From: Candidatus Aminicenantes bacterium UBA6228
Lineage (GTDB): Bacteria > Acidobacteriota > Aminicenantia > Aminicenantales > Saccharicenantaceae
DNA length: 64,000 bases
Assembly (NCBI GenBank): GCA_002441005.1
Contig: DJWO01000002.1
Span: forward strand, 538 to 64,537
Direction of reading: 5' to 3'
In this document: positions 53,598-63,088 of the stretch, one piece after another
Numbering within the stretch: position 1 is the first letter of the stretch
Layout: each line of letters opens with the position of its first letter
Notes under the pieces: model-generated
Told to the model about the DNA's origin: nothing
Seen by the model: the letters and a program-made list of their open reading frames with translations, nothing else
Database searches by the model: none
Made by a program: the position numbers and the translations under genes

Positions 53598-54248
53598 ATG
53601 AGGAAATGTAAGTTTGAAGACATGATTGAAGGGTACCTGCTTAACAGGCTAAGCGAAAGGGATAAAGAGCTATTCGAGGAACATTATTTTAACTGTCCTT
53701 CTTGTTTTGAGAAACTTCAAGCCCGCGATCTGATTATCAACACTATTAAAAACCATTCTGAAGTCCTTGTTCAGGAAGAAGTCAGAAGCAAAGTCCCGGT
53801 GGCGGCCAGAGTAAAACGTGAGCTGGCGGCTTTCCTCAATCCACGGCAATTAGCTCTGGCTGGCATCACAGCTTTGATTTTCGTAGCGGTAATTATAGCT
53901 GTTGTCCCCAGGCCAGGAACCAATGTTCCGGCCTTTACTCTGACCGATACGGAGACGGTCAGAGGCTCTTCCATTACCTTGATCTCCCCGGTTATTGATA
54001 TGAGCCAGGTTCCTTCTTTCTTCGAATGGAAAAAACTTGGCGACAACGTCGAATATCAGATCTCCATTTTCAATCATGAGCTGCTCTGGAAGACAACCAC
54101 CAAGGAAAACCGGGTTACCCTCCCCGATGAAGTCAGGGGTAAAATGCTTCCCGGCGAGAAATACTCCTGGCAAGTTAAAGCTTTTGGTCCAGACGGCAGC
54201 CTGATTGCTGTTTCCAGCCGTGTTCAGTTTTCGGTTTCCAAGCAGTAA
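53598..54248 (+). CDS. Membrane anti-sigma factor with periplasmic beta domain (second)
   Basis: A 216-residue protein. The N-terminus has Cys4 and then His29-x3-Cys33-x2-Cys36 (HYFNCPSC), the zinc anti-sigma pattern. A transmembrane helix lies at about 84-103. The periplasmic part (about 120-216) is beta-rich and shares distinct tracts with the anti-sigma at 14046-14747: 'EYQISIFNHELLWK' against 'FYQVEVFNHNMYLVW', and 'YSWQVKAFGPDG' against 'FFWQILIYSPGE'. The two probably sense related ligands or conditions. The ribosome site GGAAGGTGG precedes ATG 53598. Confidence 0.82.
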   Translation: MRKCKFEDMIEGYLLNRLSERDKELFEEHYFNCPSCFEKLQARDLIINTIKNHSEVLVQEEVRSKVPVAARVKRELAAFLNPRQLALAGITALIFVAVIIAVVPRPGTNVPAFTLTDTETVRGSSITLISPVIDMSQVPSFFEWKKLGDNVEYQISIFNHELLWKTTTKENRVTLPDEVRGKMLPGEKYSWQVKAFGPDGSLIAVSSRVQFSVSKQ

Positions 54249-54274
54249 GCACTATTATAGGAACAGCTAACCGG

Positions 54275-54961
54275 TCAGTCTTCAATCAAACCGTTATCAA
54301 GGTCTTCTATATAAAGCCTGCCTTTAGATTCTTCTTCAAAAGCTAAACAACACATCAGGCGGCCGCACAGGCCGGAAATCTTCATCGGATTAATAACAAT
54401 TTGCTGACGCCTGGCCTTTTGAATGGTAATTGGTTCAAAATTTTTCATAAAAGAAAAGCAGCACAGGGGCCGGCCGCAGACGCCCAATCCGCCTATCAGC
54501 CTGGCCTCATCCCTGACCCCGATCTGACGCATTTCGATCCTCATCTTGAGCTCTTTGGCCAGGTCTTTAACCAGCTGCCGGAAATCAATCCGGCCATCAG
54601 CCGTATAATAGAAAATGCCCTTCTTTTCATTGAAGAAATACCGGACAGCCACCAGCTTCATGGGCAAATTATGAACTTTGATTCTCTGCAAACAGAAATC
54701 AAAAGCCTGTTTCTCTTTTCCCCGCAGCCATTTAAATTTATCAATATCTTCCTGGGCGGCCCGCCTGATGATTTTAACTGCCTCTCTGGCCGCCTTGGGA
54801 CAGGCAACCAGCTCACTGCTGGTATCAATAACCATGGCCAGATCCCCTCCATATTCAGATTCAACCAGGCAGTAGTCACCGACTTCGAGGGGCTCCTGAG
54901 CCGCCCTGGCCCGGATAATTTTCCCCGTGGATTCGGATAGCAATAAAACTATATCAGACAT
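54275..54961 (-). CDS. ricT: PSP1-domain protein (RicT/YaaT-like)
   Basis: A 228-residue protein of the PSP1 C-terminal domain family. The Cys-rich core reads 'GVCGRPLCCFSFM' and 'GLCGRLMCCLAFEEE'. In Bacillus these cysteines help the RicAFT complex hold iron-sulfur clusters and promote mRNA processing by RNase Y; in other phyla the role is less clear. It overlaps the holB end by eight bases, a pairing seen widely in bacteria. It is the last gene of the uvrA-holB-ricT operon. Confidence 0.85.
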   Translation of the reverse strand: MSDIVLLLSESTGKIIRARAAQEPLEVGDYCLVESEYGGDLAMVIDTSSELVACPKAAREAVKIIRRAAQEDIDKFKWLRGKEKQAFDFCLQRIKVHNLPMKLVAVRYFFNEKKGIFYYTADGRIDFRQLVKDLAKELKMRIEMRQIGVRDEARLIGGLGVCGRPLCCFSFMKNFEPITIQKARRQQIVINPMKISGLCGRLMCCLAFEEESKGRLYIEDLDNGLIED

Positions 54962-55949
54962 AATTTATTTCCCTGAAAAAAATGACCAGTTCATTGCTCA
55001 TTATACTCAAATTTGGGTTTTTCTTTAAGCTCCCAAGATAATCCTCGATTAATTTAACCCCCCGGGCTGCTTCGACTTCCGAAATTGTCCCGGTCAGACT
55101 GGCCAGCTCTCCCCTCAGATCTGAATTAAGCAAGGTCACCGTTTCTCCGCTTCCCGAAGCCATCAGGTCGCGGAAGAAAACAGAAAAAAACGACAGGATT
55201 TCTCTAAAACTATCAATAGAATCCTTCCTGGCACCTCCCGCTACCAGGCTAAGGAAATCTTCGGCCTCACCTGTCTGAATGAGTCTGGTGAACAGCAACC
55301 AGGCCCGGTCCCGGCTGGCCTTAAATTCTTCCCAGGTAAGATTCAAGGCCAGTTCCAGGTTGCCGTCAGTCGTGCTGGCAATCAGGCCAGCCCGGTCAGG
55401 AGGCAACCCTCTGGCTTCCAGCGCCCTTTCTATGTCTTCCTGGCTGATCCTTTTAAACTTTAGTACCTGGCAGCGGGACCTGATGGTCGGAAGAACAGCC
55501 GAGAGATCCTCGGTAATAAGAATAAAATATACAGAAGAACCTGGCTCTTCCAGAGTCTTCAGCAGGGAATTGGCCACTGTTTCATTCATCCGCTCGGCCT
55601 GGTCAATAATAAAAACCAGGCGGCCTTCCTGCCAGGGCCGCAGCCGGGCTAAATAATTGATTTCATCCACCTGATCTTTAACTATTTGCTCTCTGTTTTT
55701 CTCTCTGGTTATTAAGCGGACATTGGGATGCTGGCCGCGATCCACCCGGCGGCAAGAATCACAATGGTCACAGGAGTCATCCTTCAGGTTCTGGCAGTTA
55801 AGAGCCCTGGCCACCGTCAGGGCCATGGCCACCTTCCCCACCCCAGCTGGCCCGGAAAAAAGCAGGGAATTCGGCAAGCGGCCTTCCCGAAGGGAGAGCT
55901 TCAAAATTTTCTTGATCTGATCATTACCAGGAATATCCTTAAAACTCAT
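54954..55949 (-). CDS. holB: DNA polymerase III delta' subunit
   Basis: A 331-residue clamp-loader subunit. The P-loop-like segment 'FSGPAGVGKVAMALTVARAL' has Val instead of Thr or Ser after the Lys; delta' proteins often have a non-functional site. The zinc motif 'CDHCDSCRRVDRGQHPNV', 'FIIDQAERMNETVANSLLKTLEEP' and 'LPTIRSRCQ' are intact. It starts just after the uvrA stop with AAAGG upstream, and its end overlaps ricT. Confidence 0.92.
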   Translation of the reverse strand: MSFKDIPGNDQIKKILKLSLREGRLPNSLLFSGPAGVGKVAMALTVARALNCQNLKDDSCDHCDSCRRVDRGQHPNVRLITREKNREQIVKDQVDEINYLARLRPWQEGRLVFIIDQAERMNETVANSLLKTLEEPGSSVYFILITEDLSAVLPTIRSRCQVLKFKRISQEDIERALEARGLPPDRAGLIASTTDGNLELALNLTWEEFKASRDRAWLLFTRLIQTGEAEDFLSLVAGGARKDSIDSFREILSFFSVFFRDLMASGSGETVTLLNSDLRGELASLTGTISEVEAARGVKLIEDYLGSLKKNPNLSIMSNELVIFFREINYV

Positions 55950-55955
55950 TAGCCT

Positions 55956-58481
55956 TTATCCCTTTATACCGGCCTCCAGGTCAGAAAACAAAACCCGTTT
56001 CAGGTAGCGGCCCGTGTATGATTCGGCCACCTTGGCCACCTCTTCTGGCCGCCCCTGGGCAACCAGATAACCACCCTCCTCACCCCCTTCTGGCCCAAGA
56101 TCAATAATATAGTCACAGAATTTAATGACTTCAAGATTATGTTCAATAATAACGACTGTATTACCTAAGGAAACCAGCTCGGCCAGGACAGATAGAAGTT
56201 TTGAAACATCATCAAAATGGAGACCGGTGGTTGGTTCATCCAGCAGATAGAGGGTCCGGCCGGTGTCTCGCCGGCCCAGTTCCCTGGTCAATTTGATTCT
56301 TTGAGCTTCGCCACCGGACAGTCTGGTAGCCGGCTGACCCAGTCGCAGGTAGCCGAGTCCGACTCTTTGCAGAAGTCCTAATTTTCGTCTCAGGGCCGGC
56401 TGGGCTTTGAGCAGCTCAAAAGCTTCATCCACCGTCATCGCCAGATAGTCAGAAATATTCTTGCCCTTATAAGTTACGGCCAGTGTCTCCCGGTTATACC
56501 GGCGGCCGTCGCAACGGTCACAGGTGACATAAACATCGGGCAGAAAATGCATCTCAATTTTTCTTACTCCGGCTCCCTGGCATTCCTCACACCGCCCGCC
56601 AGGCACATTAAAGCTAAATCTCCCCGGAGAATAGCCCTTCCGTTTAGCTTCCGGGGTTAGAGCAAACAGCTCTCTTAAATGACCGAAAATCTGAGTATAG
56701 GTAGCCGGATTGGAGCGCGGCGTTCGCCCGATAGGCTTCTGGTCAACCAGAACGACCTTGTCAATATTTTCCAGGCCGTCTAAACGGTCATGCTGGCCAG
56801 GTTGAACTTTCGCCCGGTAATATTTCTTGATCAGAGCTTTGTAAAGAATGTCATAAACCAGGCTGCTTTTACCGGAGCCGGAAACGCCGGTGACGGCTGT
56901 CATAACTCCCAGTGGAAACCTGACCTCCAGGTTTTTTAAATTGTGTTCCCTGGCTCCAGAGACGGTCAACCAGCCTTTAGGCTCCCGCCTTTTTGAAGGA
57001 ACTTCAATAGATTTTTCCCCTCTCAAATATTGAGCGGTAAGTGAGTCGCTCGACTTAAGCACATCACTCAACCCGCCCCGGGCTACAACATAACCGCCTC
57101 TTTCCCCGGCCCCCGGTCCGAGATCGATTAAATAATCAGCCGAGCGAATGGTCTGCTCATCATGCTCAACGACAATAATCGAGTTACCCGCATCCCGCAG
57201 CTGACGCAAAAGCCTGATCAGCCGGCCGTTATCTCTCTGGTGCAAGCCGATGGTCGGCTCATCCAGGACATACATTATCCCTCTCAGCCTGGAGCCCACC
57301 TGAGCGGCCAGCCTGATTCTCTGGGCTTCGCCGCCGGAGAGCGAGGTTCCTGTCCGGCTGAGATCGAGGTAGGCCAGGCCCAGCTCTTTCATCGTCCTTA
57401 GTCTGGCTATTATTTCTTTCAAGACCTTATCAGCTACCAGTTTTTCCTGCGGGCTAAATTCCAGTCCGGCCAGTGTGTCCAGCAAGCGGTTGACACTGAC
57501 CGAAGATAGCTCATGGATATTGAACTGAGCGATTTTTACTGCCAGGCTATCCTTTTTCAATCGCTCTCCCCGGCAGACAGGGCAAACCTCATCGGTCAGT
57601 TCGACTTCTCCCCATTCATTATGCGCAGTCATAAAGCCGAGCCCATGACAGTGGCTACAAGCCCCGTAGGGGCTGTTAAAAGAAAAATCTCTGGGTTCAA
57701 GCGGTTGGAAGCTCCGGCCGCAGACCGGGCAGGACAGCCGGCGGGAAAAATAATATTCCCGCCCGTTCTGACTGATGACAGCCACTCCGCCATCCGTCAG
57801 TTCCAGGTTTCGGGTTAAAGCCTCCCTCAACCTCCTGTCATTATCCGGCTTAACGGTCAGTTCATCAATCAAGATTTCCAGATTGTGCTTCTGATTCTTA
57901 TTCAGGCTGATCTTTTTTTCGAGGTCAAGCAGCCGGCCATCAACGCGGGCCTGAAGGTACCCCCGCCGCCTGAACCTTTCCAGGAGCTGATGGTATTCTC
58001 CTTTGCGCCCTCTGACCACCGGGGCCAGGATCTTGATCTTCTGACCGGAGAGTTCACCTCCGATGAGCTTAATAATCTGCTCTTCTGAACTGGAGGTAAC
58101 TTTAACTCCGCAATCGGGGCAGTAGATTGTCCCCAGCCGGGCATAGAGCAGGCGCAAAAAATCATAGATTTCGGTTATGGTTCCAACCGTTGATCTTGGA
58201 TTAAAAGCAATGGTCTTCTGGTCAACGGAAATAGCCGGGGATAAGCCTTCAATTGATTCAACTTGCGGTTTTTCCAGCTGTTCTATAAATTGCCGGGCAT
58301 AAGCCGACAGGCATTCAAGATAGCGCCTCTGTCCCTCAGCAAACAGGGTGTCAAAAGCTAAAGACGACTTGCCTGAACCGCTGGGCCCGGTGATGAGCAC
58401 CAGCTGGTTTCTGGGCAGCTCGAGATCAATTTTTTTTAAATTGTGCTGGGCTGCCTTTCTGACTTTGATTTCCTGAAGCAT
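55956..58481 (-). CDS. uvrA: Excinuclease ABC subunit A, lacking the insertion domain
   Basis: An 841-residue DNA damage recognition ATPase. Both ATP sites are intact (GPSGSGKSSLAFD and GVSGSGKSSLVYD), as are both ABC signatures (TSLSGGEAQRIRLA, TRLSGGEAQRIKLT) and the zinc modules. The UvrB-binding part after the first zinc pair (about 120-230) is present. Usual UvrA has about 940 residues. Here, between 'CSHCHGLGF' and 'CPVCRGERLKK' (about 280-300), only about 20 residues replace the roughly 110 that form the insertion domain in E. coli and Bacillus UvrA. The frame is intact. It heads the uvrA-holB-ricT operon and is divergent from a helicase gene. Confidence 0.95.
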   Translation of the reverse strand: MLQEIKVRKAAQHNLKKIDLELPRNQLVLITGPSGSGKSSLAFDTLFAEGQRRYLECLSAYARQFIEQLEKPQVESIEGLSPAISVDQKTIAFNPRSTVGTITEIYDFLRLLYARLGTIYCPDCGVKVTSSSEEQIIKLIGGELSGQKIKILAPVVRGRKGEYHQLLERFRRRGYLQARVDGRLLDLEKKISLNKNQKHNLEILIDELTVKPDNDRRLREALTRNLELTDGGVAVISQNGREYYFSRRLSCPVCGRSFQPLEPRDFSFNSPYGACSHCHGLGFMTAHNEWGEVELTDEVCPVCRGERLKKDSLAVKIAQFNIHELSSVSVNRLLDTLAGLEFSPQEKLVADKVLKEIIARLRTMKELGLAYLDLSRTGTSLSGGEAQRIRLAAQVGSRLRGIMYVLDEPTIGLHQRDNGRLIRLLRQLRDAGNSIIVVEHDEQTIRSADYLIDLGPGAGERGGYVVARGGLSDVLKSSDSLTAQYLRGEKSIEVPSKRREPKGWLTVSGAREHNLKNLEVRFPLGVMTAVTGVSGSGKSSLVYDILYKALIKKYYRAKVQPGQHDRLDGLENIDKVVLVDQKPIGRTPRSNPATYTQIFGHLRELFALTPEAKRKGYSPGRFSFNVPGGRCEECQGAGVRKIEMHFLPDVYVTCDRCDGRRYNRETLAVTYKGKNISDYLAMTVDEAFELLKAQPALRRKLGLLQRVGLGYLRLGQPATRLSGGEAQRIKLTRELGRRDTGRTLYLLDEPTTGLHFDDVSKLLSVLAELVSLGNTVVIIEHNLEVIKFCDYIIDLGPEGGEEGGYLVAQGRPEEVAKVAESYTGRYLKRVLFSDLEAGIKG

Positions 58482-58582
58482 AGTTATATTGTAGCACCAG
58501 ACAAAAATTTTCTGGGCCTGGCCGGAAAAATCATTTATTTAATAACGGTCTTTTATAATCTATAATAGAGCCGAACGCAACT

Positions 58583-60952
58583 ATGGCAGATTTTGAGCAG
58601 GAACAAAAATTATCAGTCGCTATCGAAAAGATAAGAAGGCTGGCCGCCTCTTCCAATTCCATTACTACCCTCAAATATCTGCCTGCCCAGAGTGCTCTCC
58701 TCGAAGATTATCCTTCAGATATCGCTCCGGAGCTCATTTCGGCTCTGAAGAAAAAAGGCTTCAATTATCTTTATTCCCATCAGAAAAAAGCCTGGGAAAA
58801 GGTTAAGGCCGGGAAAAACGTAGTGGTGGTCACCCCGACCGCCTCCGGCAAAACTCTTTGCTATAACCTGCCGGTCCTCGACCGGATCATCCGCGAACCC
58901 TCCTCCCGGGCGATCTATCTTTTCCCAACCAAAGCTCTCTCTCAGGACCAGCGAGCTGAACTGGACGAAACAATCGAACTGGCCGGGGCTGGAGTCAAGA
59001 TATTCACTTATGACGGCGATACCCCGCAGGATGCCCGGCGGGCGATTCGCGGCCAGGGCCATATTATCATCACCAATCCTGATATGCTGCACTCTGGCAT
59101 TCTGCCTCATCACACCAAGTGGATCAAGCTCTTTGAAAACCTCAAATATGTCATTATTGATGAATTACATAATTACCGCGGCGTTTTTGGCAGCCATGTG
59201 GCCAATGTCATCAGGCGGCTAAAACGGGTGGCTAACTTTTACGGCTCAAATCCTCAATTTATTTTATCCACCGCCACCATTGCCAACCCGGTGGAGATGG
59301 CCAGCAAAATGATCGAGGAAGAGGTCGAGCTGATTGCTGATAATGGTGCTCCCCGCGGAGAAAAATACTTTGTGTTTTATAATCCCCCGGTCATAAATCC
59401 GCTGCTGGGCATCAGGCGTTCTTACATCAATGAAACCAGGCGGCTGGCTTCGGTCTTTCTAAAAGAAGGTTTACAGACGATAGTTTTTGCTCAAAGCCGC
59501 CTGCTGACTGAAGTTCTGGTCACTTACCTTAAAGAAGAGATTGAAAAAAGCCTGAAGGATGAAGGGCTCATCCGGGGATATCGCGGCGGTTACCTGCCAG
59601 CCAGAAGGAGAGAAATTGAAAAGGGCCTGCGCGAAGGCAAAATTCTGGGAGTCGTCTCGACCAATGCGCTGGAACTGGGCATAGACATTGGCAGCCTGGA
59701 TGTGGCGGTGCTGGCCGGTTATCCAGGGACGATCGCCAGCACCTGGCAGCGAGCCGGCCGGGCAGGAAGAAAAACAGGCAAATCGGCTGCCGTTCTGGTT
59801 GCTTCCTCTTCCCCCCTTGATCAATTTATCATCTCTCATCCTGATTACTTTTTTACCAGTCCACCGGAAATGGCTTTGATTAATCCTGACAATCCGTCTA
59901 TTTTACTCAGTCACGTCCAGTGTGCCTCTTTTGAGCTGCCTTTTGAAGACGGCGAAAAATTCGGATCAGCCGAAGTGACTGATCTGCTGAAACTGCTGGA
60001 AGAAGAGCAGATGCTGCTTCATAGCCAGAACAAATGGTTCTGGACTTCAGAAGCCTACCCGGCTGATGCCATTTCTCTGCGCAGCATCAGTTCCGATAAT
60101 TTTGTGGTGGTTGATACCACTGCTAAGCCGCGGGTTATTGCTGAAGTTGATTTTTCGTCGGCTTTAACCACCCTTCACCCCAAGGCTATTTATATCTGTG
60201 AAGGCGAGCAGTATTTTGTGGAAAAATTCGATTATGAAGAAAGAAAAGCCTATGTTAAAAAAACTGATGTCGATTATTTTACCGATGCCATAGATTACAC
60301 CAACGTCAAAATCCTTGATATTTTTGACCGGCAAGACCTGCCGCAGGGCTGGGCAGCCCAGGGAGAAGTCCATGTGGCCACTCAGGTGGTAGGCTTCAAA
60401 AAAATTAAATTCTATACCATGGAAAATGTCGGGGCCGGGGAGCTGCAGTTGCCCCAGAATGAAATGAGCACAACCAGTTTCTGGCTGACTATTCCGGCAG
60501 AAATTTATCAAAGCCTGCCCTTCACTTCTGAACAGAGGATAAACGGGCTGTTTGGTTTAGCCTATATCCTTCATCAGGTAGCCCCATTTTTTATCATGTG
60601 TGATGTCCACGACCTGGGAGTAGCTATTGGTGATAATTTTACCGGGGAATCTATTCCGCCCAGAGATCTGCCTGGCCGGAAAGGCCCCTTTAACGACCGG
60701 CTGGAAAATATTTTATCACCCGATTTTTCGCCTAATATTTTTCTTTATGACAATTTTCCGGGAGGAATCGGACTGTCTTCTGCCCTCTTTGAGCTGCGGC
60801 AGGATCTTTTGACCGCCTGTCTGCAGACGATTGACAACTGTCCCTGTGAAGCCGGTTGCCCGTCCTGCGTCGGACCGGTCAGGGAAACAGGCGAAAAAGC
60901 CAAACAGGTAGCTAAAGAGCTTTTGCAGAAATTACTTCTTACAGTCACATAA
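58583..60952 (+). CDS. DEAD/DEAH-box helicase with C-terminal DUF1998 zinc module (MrfA-like)
   Basis: A 789-residue superfamily 2 helicase. Motifs can be read in order: 'VVTPTASGKTLCYNLPV' (I), 'VIIDELHNYRG' (II, DELH), 'LSTATIANP' (III), 'NALELGIDIGSLDVAV' (V) and 'WQRAGRAGRKTGKSA' (VI). The C-terminus has the DUF1998 region with the four-cysteine tract 'NCPCEAGCPSCVGP'. This is the layout of Bacillus MrfA/YprA, which repairs mitomycin damage independently of UvrA. No MrfB-like nuclease gene is in view. A TATAAT pair lies about 25 bases before ATG 58583, giving a very short leader. It ends 21 bases inside the end of the convergent trkA-like gene. Confidence 0.88.
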   Translation: MADFEQEQKLSVAIEKIRRLAASSNSITTLKYLPAQSALLEDYPSDIAPELISALKKKGFNYLYSHQKKAWEKVKAGKNVVVVTPTASGKTLCYNLPVLDRIIREPSSRAIYLFPTKALSQDQRAELDETIELAGAGVKIFTYDGDTPQDARRAIRGQGHIIITNPDMLHSGILPHHTKWIKLFENLKYVIIDELHNYRGVFGSHVANVIRRLKRVANFYGSNPQFILSTATIANPVEMASKMIEEEVELIADNGAPRGEKYFVFYNPPVINPLLGIRRSYINETRRLASVFLKEGLQTIVFAQSRLLTEVLVTYLKEEIEKSLKDEGLIRGYRGGYLPARRREIEKGLREGKILGVVSTNALELGIDIGSLDVAVLAGYPGTIASTWQRAGRAGRKTGKSAAVLVASSSPLDQFIISHPDYFFTSPPEMALINPDNPSILLSHVQCASFELPFEDGEKFGSAEVTDLLKLLEEEQMLLHSQNKWFWTSEAYPADAISLRSISSDNFVVVDTTAKPRVIAEVDFSSALTTLHPKAIYICEGEQYFVEKFDYEERKAYVKKTDVDYFTDAIDYTNVKILDIFDRQDLPQGWAAQGEVHVATQVVGFKKIKFYTMENVGAGELQLPQNEMSTTSFWLTIPAEIYQSLPFTSEQRINGLFGLAYILHQVAPFFIMCDVHDLGVAIGDNFTGESIPPRDLPGRKGPFNDRLENILSPDFSPNIFLYDNFPGGIGLSSALFELRQDLLTACLQTIDNCPCEAGCPSCVGPVRETGEKAKQVAKELLQKLLLTVT

Positions 60953-61588
60953 TTGAGCGATGTTGCTTTCTTCTCCCATCACCACCAGCACATCGCTATC
61001 TTTAATCACAAAATCAGCGCCGGGGATAAAGATTAGCTTTTCCGGCACCAGCTGCCTGATGGCGATAACCTGGACATGATATCTATTGGTCAGGTTAAGG
61101 TCTTTTAATTTTTTCCCGATGAAACTCTCCGGCGGCACTATTTCCTGGATGCTGATATCTTCGGCCAGCGGTAAATATTCAAGGACGTTTCTCGAGCTGA
61201 GTTTTTGAGCCAGCCTGACAGCCATATCCCTCTCAGGATAGATAACATCGGTAGCGCCAATTGCTTCCAGAATTTTCCCATGGTCAGCGCTCAAAGCCTT
61301 AGCCAGGATGCGATTGACTCCGAGCTCATGAAGGTAAAGGACAGTCAAAATAGAAGATTCCATTTCCGGCCCAAGGCTGACCACCACCACATCCATATCC
61401 TTAATACCGAGGGCCTGGAGGCTTTCTTTATCAGCCGAATCCATCCAGACCGGCTCGGTTGAGAAGTTTTTGGCTTCTTCGACCTTATCTTTGTCTTTAT
61501 CAATGACCAGGACTTCATGGCCCTTTTCATAAAGCGTCCGGGCCAAATAGCTGCCAAAACTGCCCAGGCCAATAATAGCAAATTTCAT
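60932..61588 (-). CDS. ktrA: TrkA/KtrA-type potassium channel regulator
   Basis: A 218-residue cytoplasmic regulator of potassium uptake: one Rossmann RCK_N domain ('FAIIGLGSFGSYLARTL', then 'VLVIDKDKDKVEE') and a C-terminal RCK_C domain (about 140-215). With a single RCK pair it matches KtrA rather than the double-length E. coli TrkA. It binds nucleotides and gates the membrane subunit encoded 40 bases upstream on the same strand. Confidence 0.92.
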   Translation of the reverse strand: MKFAIIGLGSFGSYLARTLYEKGHEVLVIDKDKDKVEEAKNFSTEPVWMDSADKESLQALGIKDMDVVVVSLGPEMESSILTVLYLHELGVNRILAKALSADHGKILEAIGATDVIYPERDMAVRLAQKLSSRNVLEYLPLAEDISIQEIVPPESFIGKKLKDLNLTNRYHVQVIAIRQLVPEKLIFIPGADFVIKDSDVLVVMGEESNIAQLCDCKK

Positions 61589-61628
61589 TTTAAACTCCGT
61601 TCTTAGACCCGTTAGATCTTACTATATT

Positions 61629-62972
61629 TTAGCCCACCATGATGTTTTCTTCAACAAACTGAAAATGACCGGCTGGTTTGATCCGGCTAAAGGCAGCCAG
61701 GATGATCAGGGGGCCAATCCGGCCGATGTACATCACCATGATTAACATCAATTTGCTAAACCCGGTCAGGCCAGGAGTGATACCCAGAGACAGGCCAACT
61801 GTGCCAAAAGATGAAATGACCTCAAAGAGAACAGCTTTTAAGCTCAACTCCGGCTCAATCAGCAAAATCAAAAAAGTCGCCATAAAAATCAGGGAAACAG
61901 CCAGAAGAACCAGAGTAAAAGCTTTGATCAGATCTTCATCCTTAATTCCCCTGGAAAAAATCCTGGGGATTTCGTAGCCCTGAATCTTAGATTTTAAGAA
62001 AGCAAAAATCAGGCCGAAAGTCGTCGTCTTAACACCGCCGCCAGTCGAACCGGGGGAAGCGCCAATAAACATGACCAGCATCAGCAGCAGAATCGAAGAG
62101 ACCGACAGGATATTTAAATCAACCGTATTGAAGCCGGCGGTCCTGGCCGAAACCACCTGGAAAGATGAAGCTAAGAGCCGATCCTTTAATGGTAGTCCTG
62201 AAAATCCACGACCGGATTCAATAAGAAATATCAGACCGGAACTGAGAAGAATAATGGAAACAGTGATCAGGCCTACAAGTTTGGTGTGCAGGGAAAATTT
62301 TGTTCTGTCTTTTTTTACCAGATGTCCGAAAGCGACCTTTAATTCCTGCAGGACAAAAAAGCCCAGGCCACCGGCAATAATTAGAATCATGATAATCAAG
62401 TTAATAGCGACATCCGAACGATAACCAACCAGGTTATCAGAAAAGATAGAAAAACCGGCATTACAGAAAGCTGAAATGGAATGAAAAATGGAAGCAAATA
62501 AAGCCTGACCCCGGGGGAAATCCTGGCCAAAACAGATCAAAAGAGCTACGGCCCCGACCGCCTCCAGACCAAAAGTAAAGGCAAAAACGTCCTTTAATAA
62601 AGACCGGAAGTCGGAAATAACAGACGGCCGGAACGAGCCTTCAACCACCATTTTCCCGGTGAGAGTCACCCGGCGGCCGGCCGTCAGGAGGATAAAACTG
62701 GAAAAAGTCATAATTCCCAGACCGCCGAGCTGAATCAGGCAGATGATGACTATCTGTCCAAACAGGCTGAAATAAGTGGCCGTCTCAACCACGGTCAGGC
62801 CGGTAACACAAATAGCTGAAGCCGAAGTAAAAAGGGCATTGATAAAGGATATGTGGCCTGAACGGGTCGCCACCGGCAGGGACAGCAGGATTGAGCCGGC
62901 TAAAATAGCCAGAAGAAAGCTGATAGCCAGAAGCCGGGGCGGATGAATGAAATTTTTCTTCAGGTTGTTCAC
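61629..62972 (-). CDS. ktrB: TrkH/KtrB-type potassium uptake membrane subunit
   Basis: A 447-residue membrane protein with four M1-P-M2 repeats. Selectivity-type Gly segments can be seen, such as 'SAICVTGLTVVE', 'SAFCNAGFS', 'SARTAGFNTVD' and 'SSFGTVGLSLG'. Length fits KtrB. It takes up potassium with sodium or protons and is regulated by the KtrA-like protein encoded next. A VARINFN-like tail is absent. No promoter stands out in the 116-base gap to tolQ, which is divergent. Confidence 0.92.
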   Translation of the reverse strand: MNNLKKNFIHPPRLLAISFLLAILAGSILLSLPVATRSGHISFINALFTSASAICVTGLTVVETATYFSLFGQIVIICLIQLGGLGIMTFSSFILLTAGRRVTLTGKMVVEGSFRPSVISDFRSLLKDVFAFTFGLEAVGAVALLICFGQDFPRGQALFASIFHSISAFCNAGFSIFSDNLVGYRSDVAINLIIMILIIAGGLGFFVLQELKVAFGHLVKKDRTKFSLHTKLVGLITVSIILLSSGLIFLIESGRGFSGLPLKDRLLASSFQVVSARTAGFNTVDLNILSVSSILLLMLVMFIGASPGSTGGGVKTTTFGLIFAFLKSKIQGYEIPRIFSRGIKDEDLIKAFTLVLLAVSLIFMATFLILLIEPELSLKAVLFEVISSFGTVGLSLGITPGLTGFSKLMLIMVMYIGRIGPLIILAAFSRIKPAGHFQFVEENIMVG

Positions 62973-63069
62973 GTTGCCTCTTATTGTTCCATTATTTAAA
63001 CTCTAATCAGTAGCTAACGTCAAGTAGCCTGGCCTGTTTTGACTGATTCATTGACACAACCAGGAGGCT

Positions 63070-63081
63070 ATGTTAATTTGA
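63070..63081 (+). other. Three-codon micro-ORF ahead of tolQ
   Basis: A strong AGGAGG (62-67 within 63,0xx, positions 63062-63067) sits two bases before ATG 63070, which is followed by two codons and TGA. The tolQ ATG is seven bases further, with no good site of its own. It could serve as a landing site from which ribosomes reinitiate on tolQ. It may also be chance. Confidence 0.3.
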
Positions 63082-63088
63082 AAAAGTT

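Noticed and set aside
55956..58481. A broken or frameshifted uvrA
   Set aside because: The frame is open end to end and all motifs flank a clean, short join, so a natural short form is more likely.
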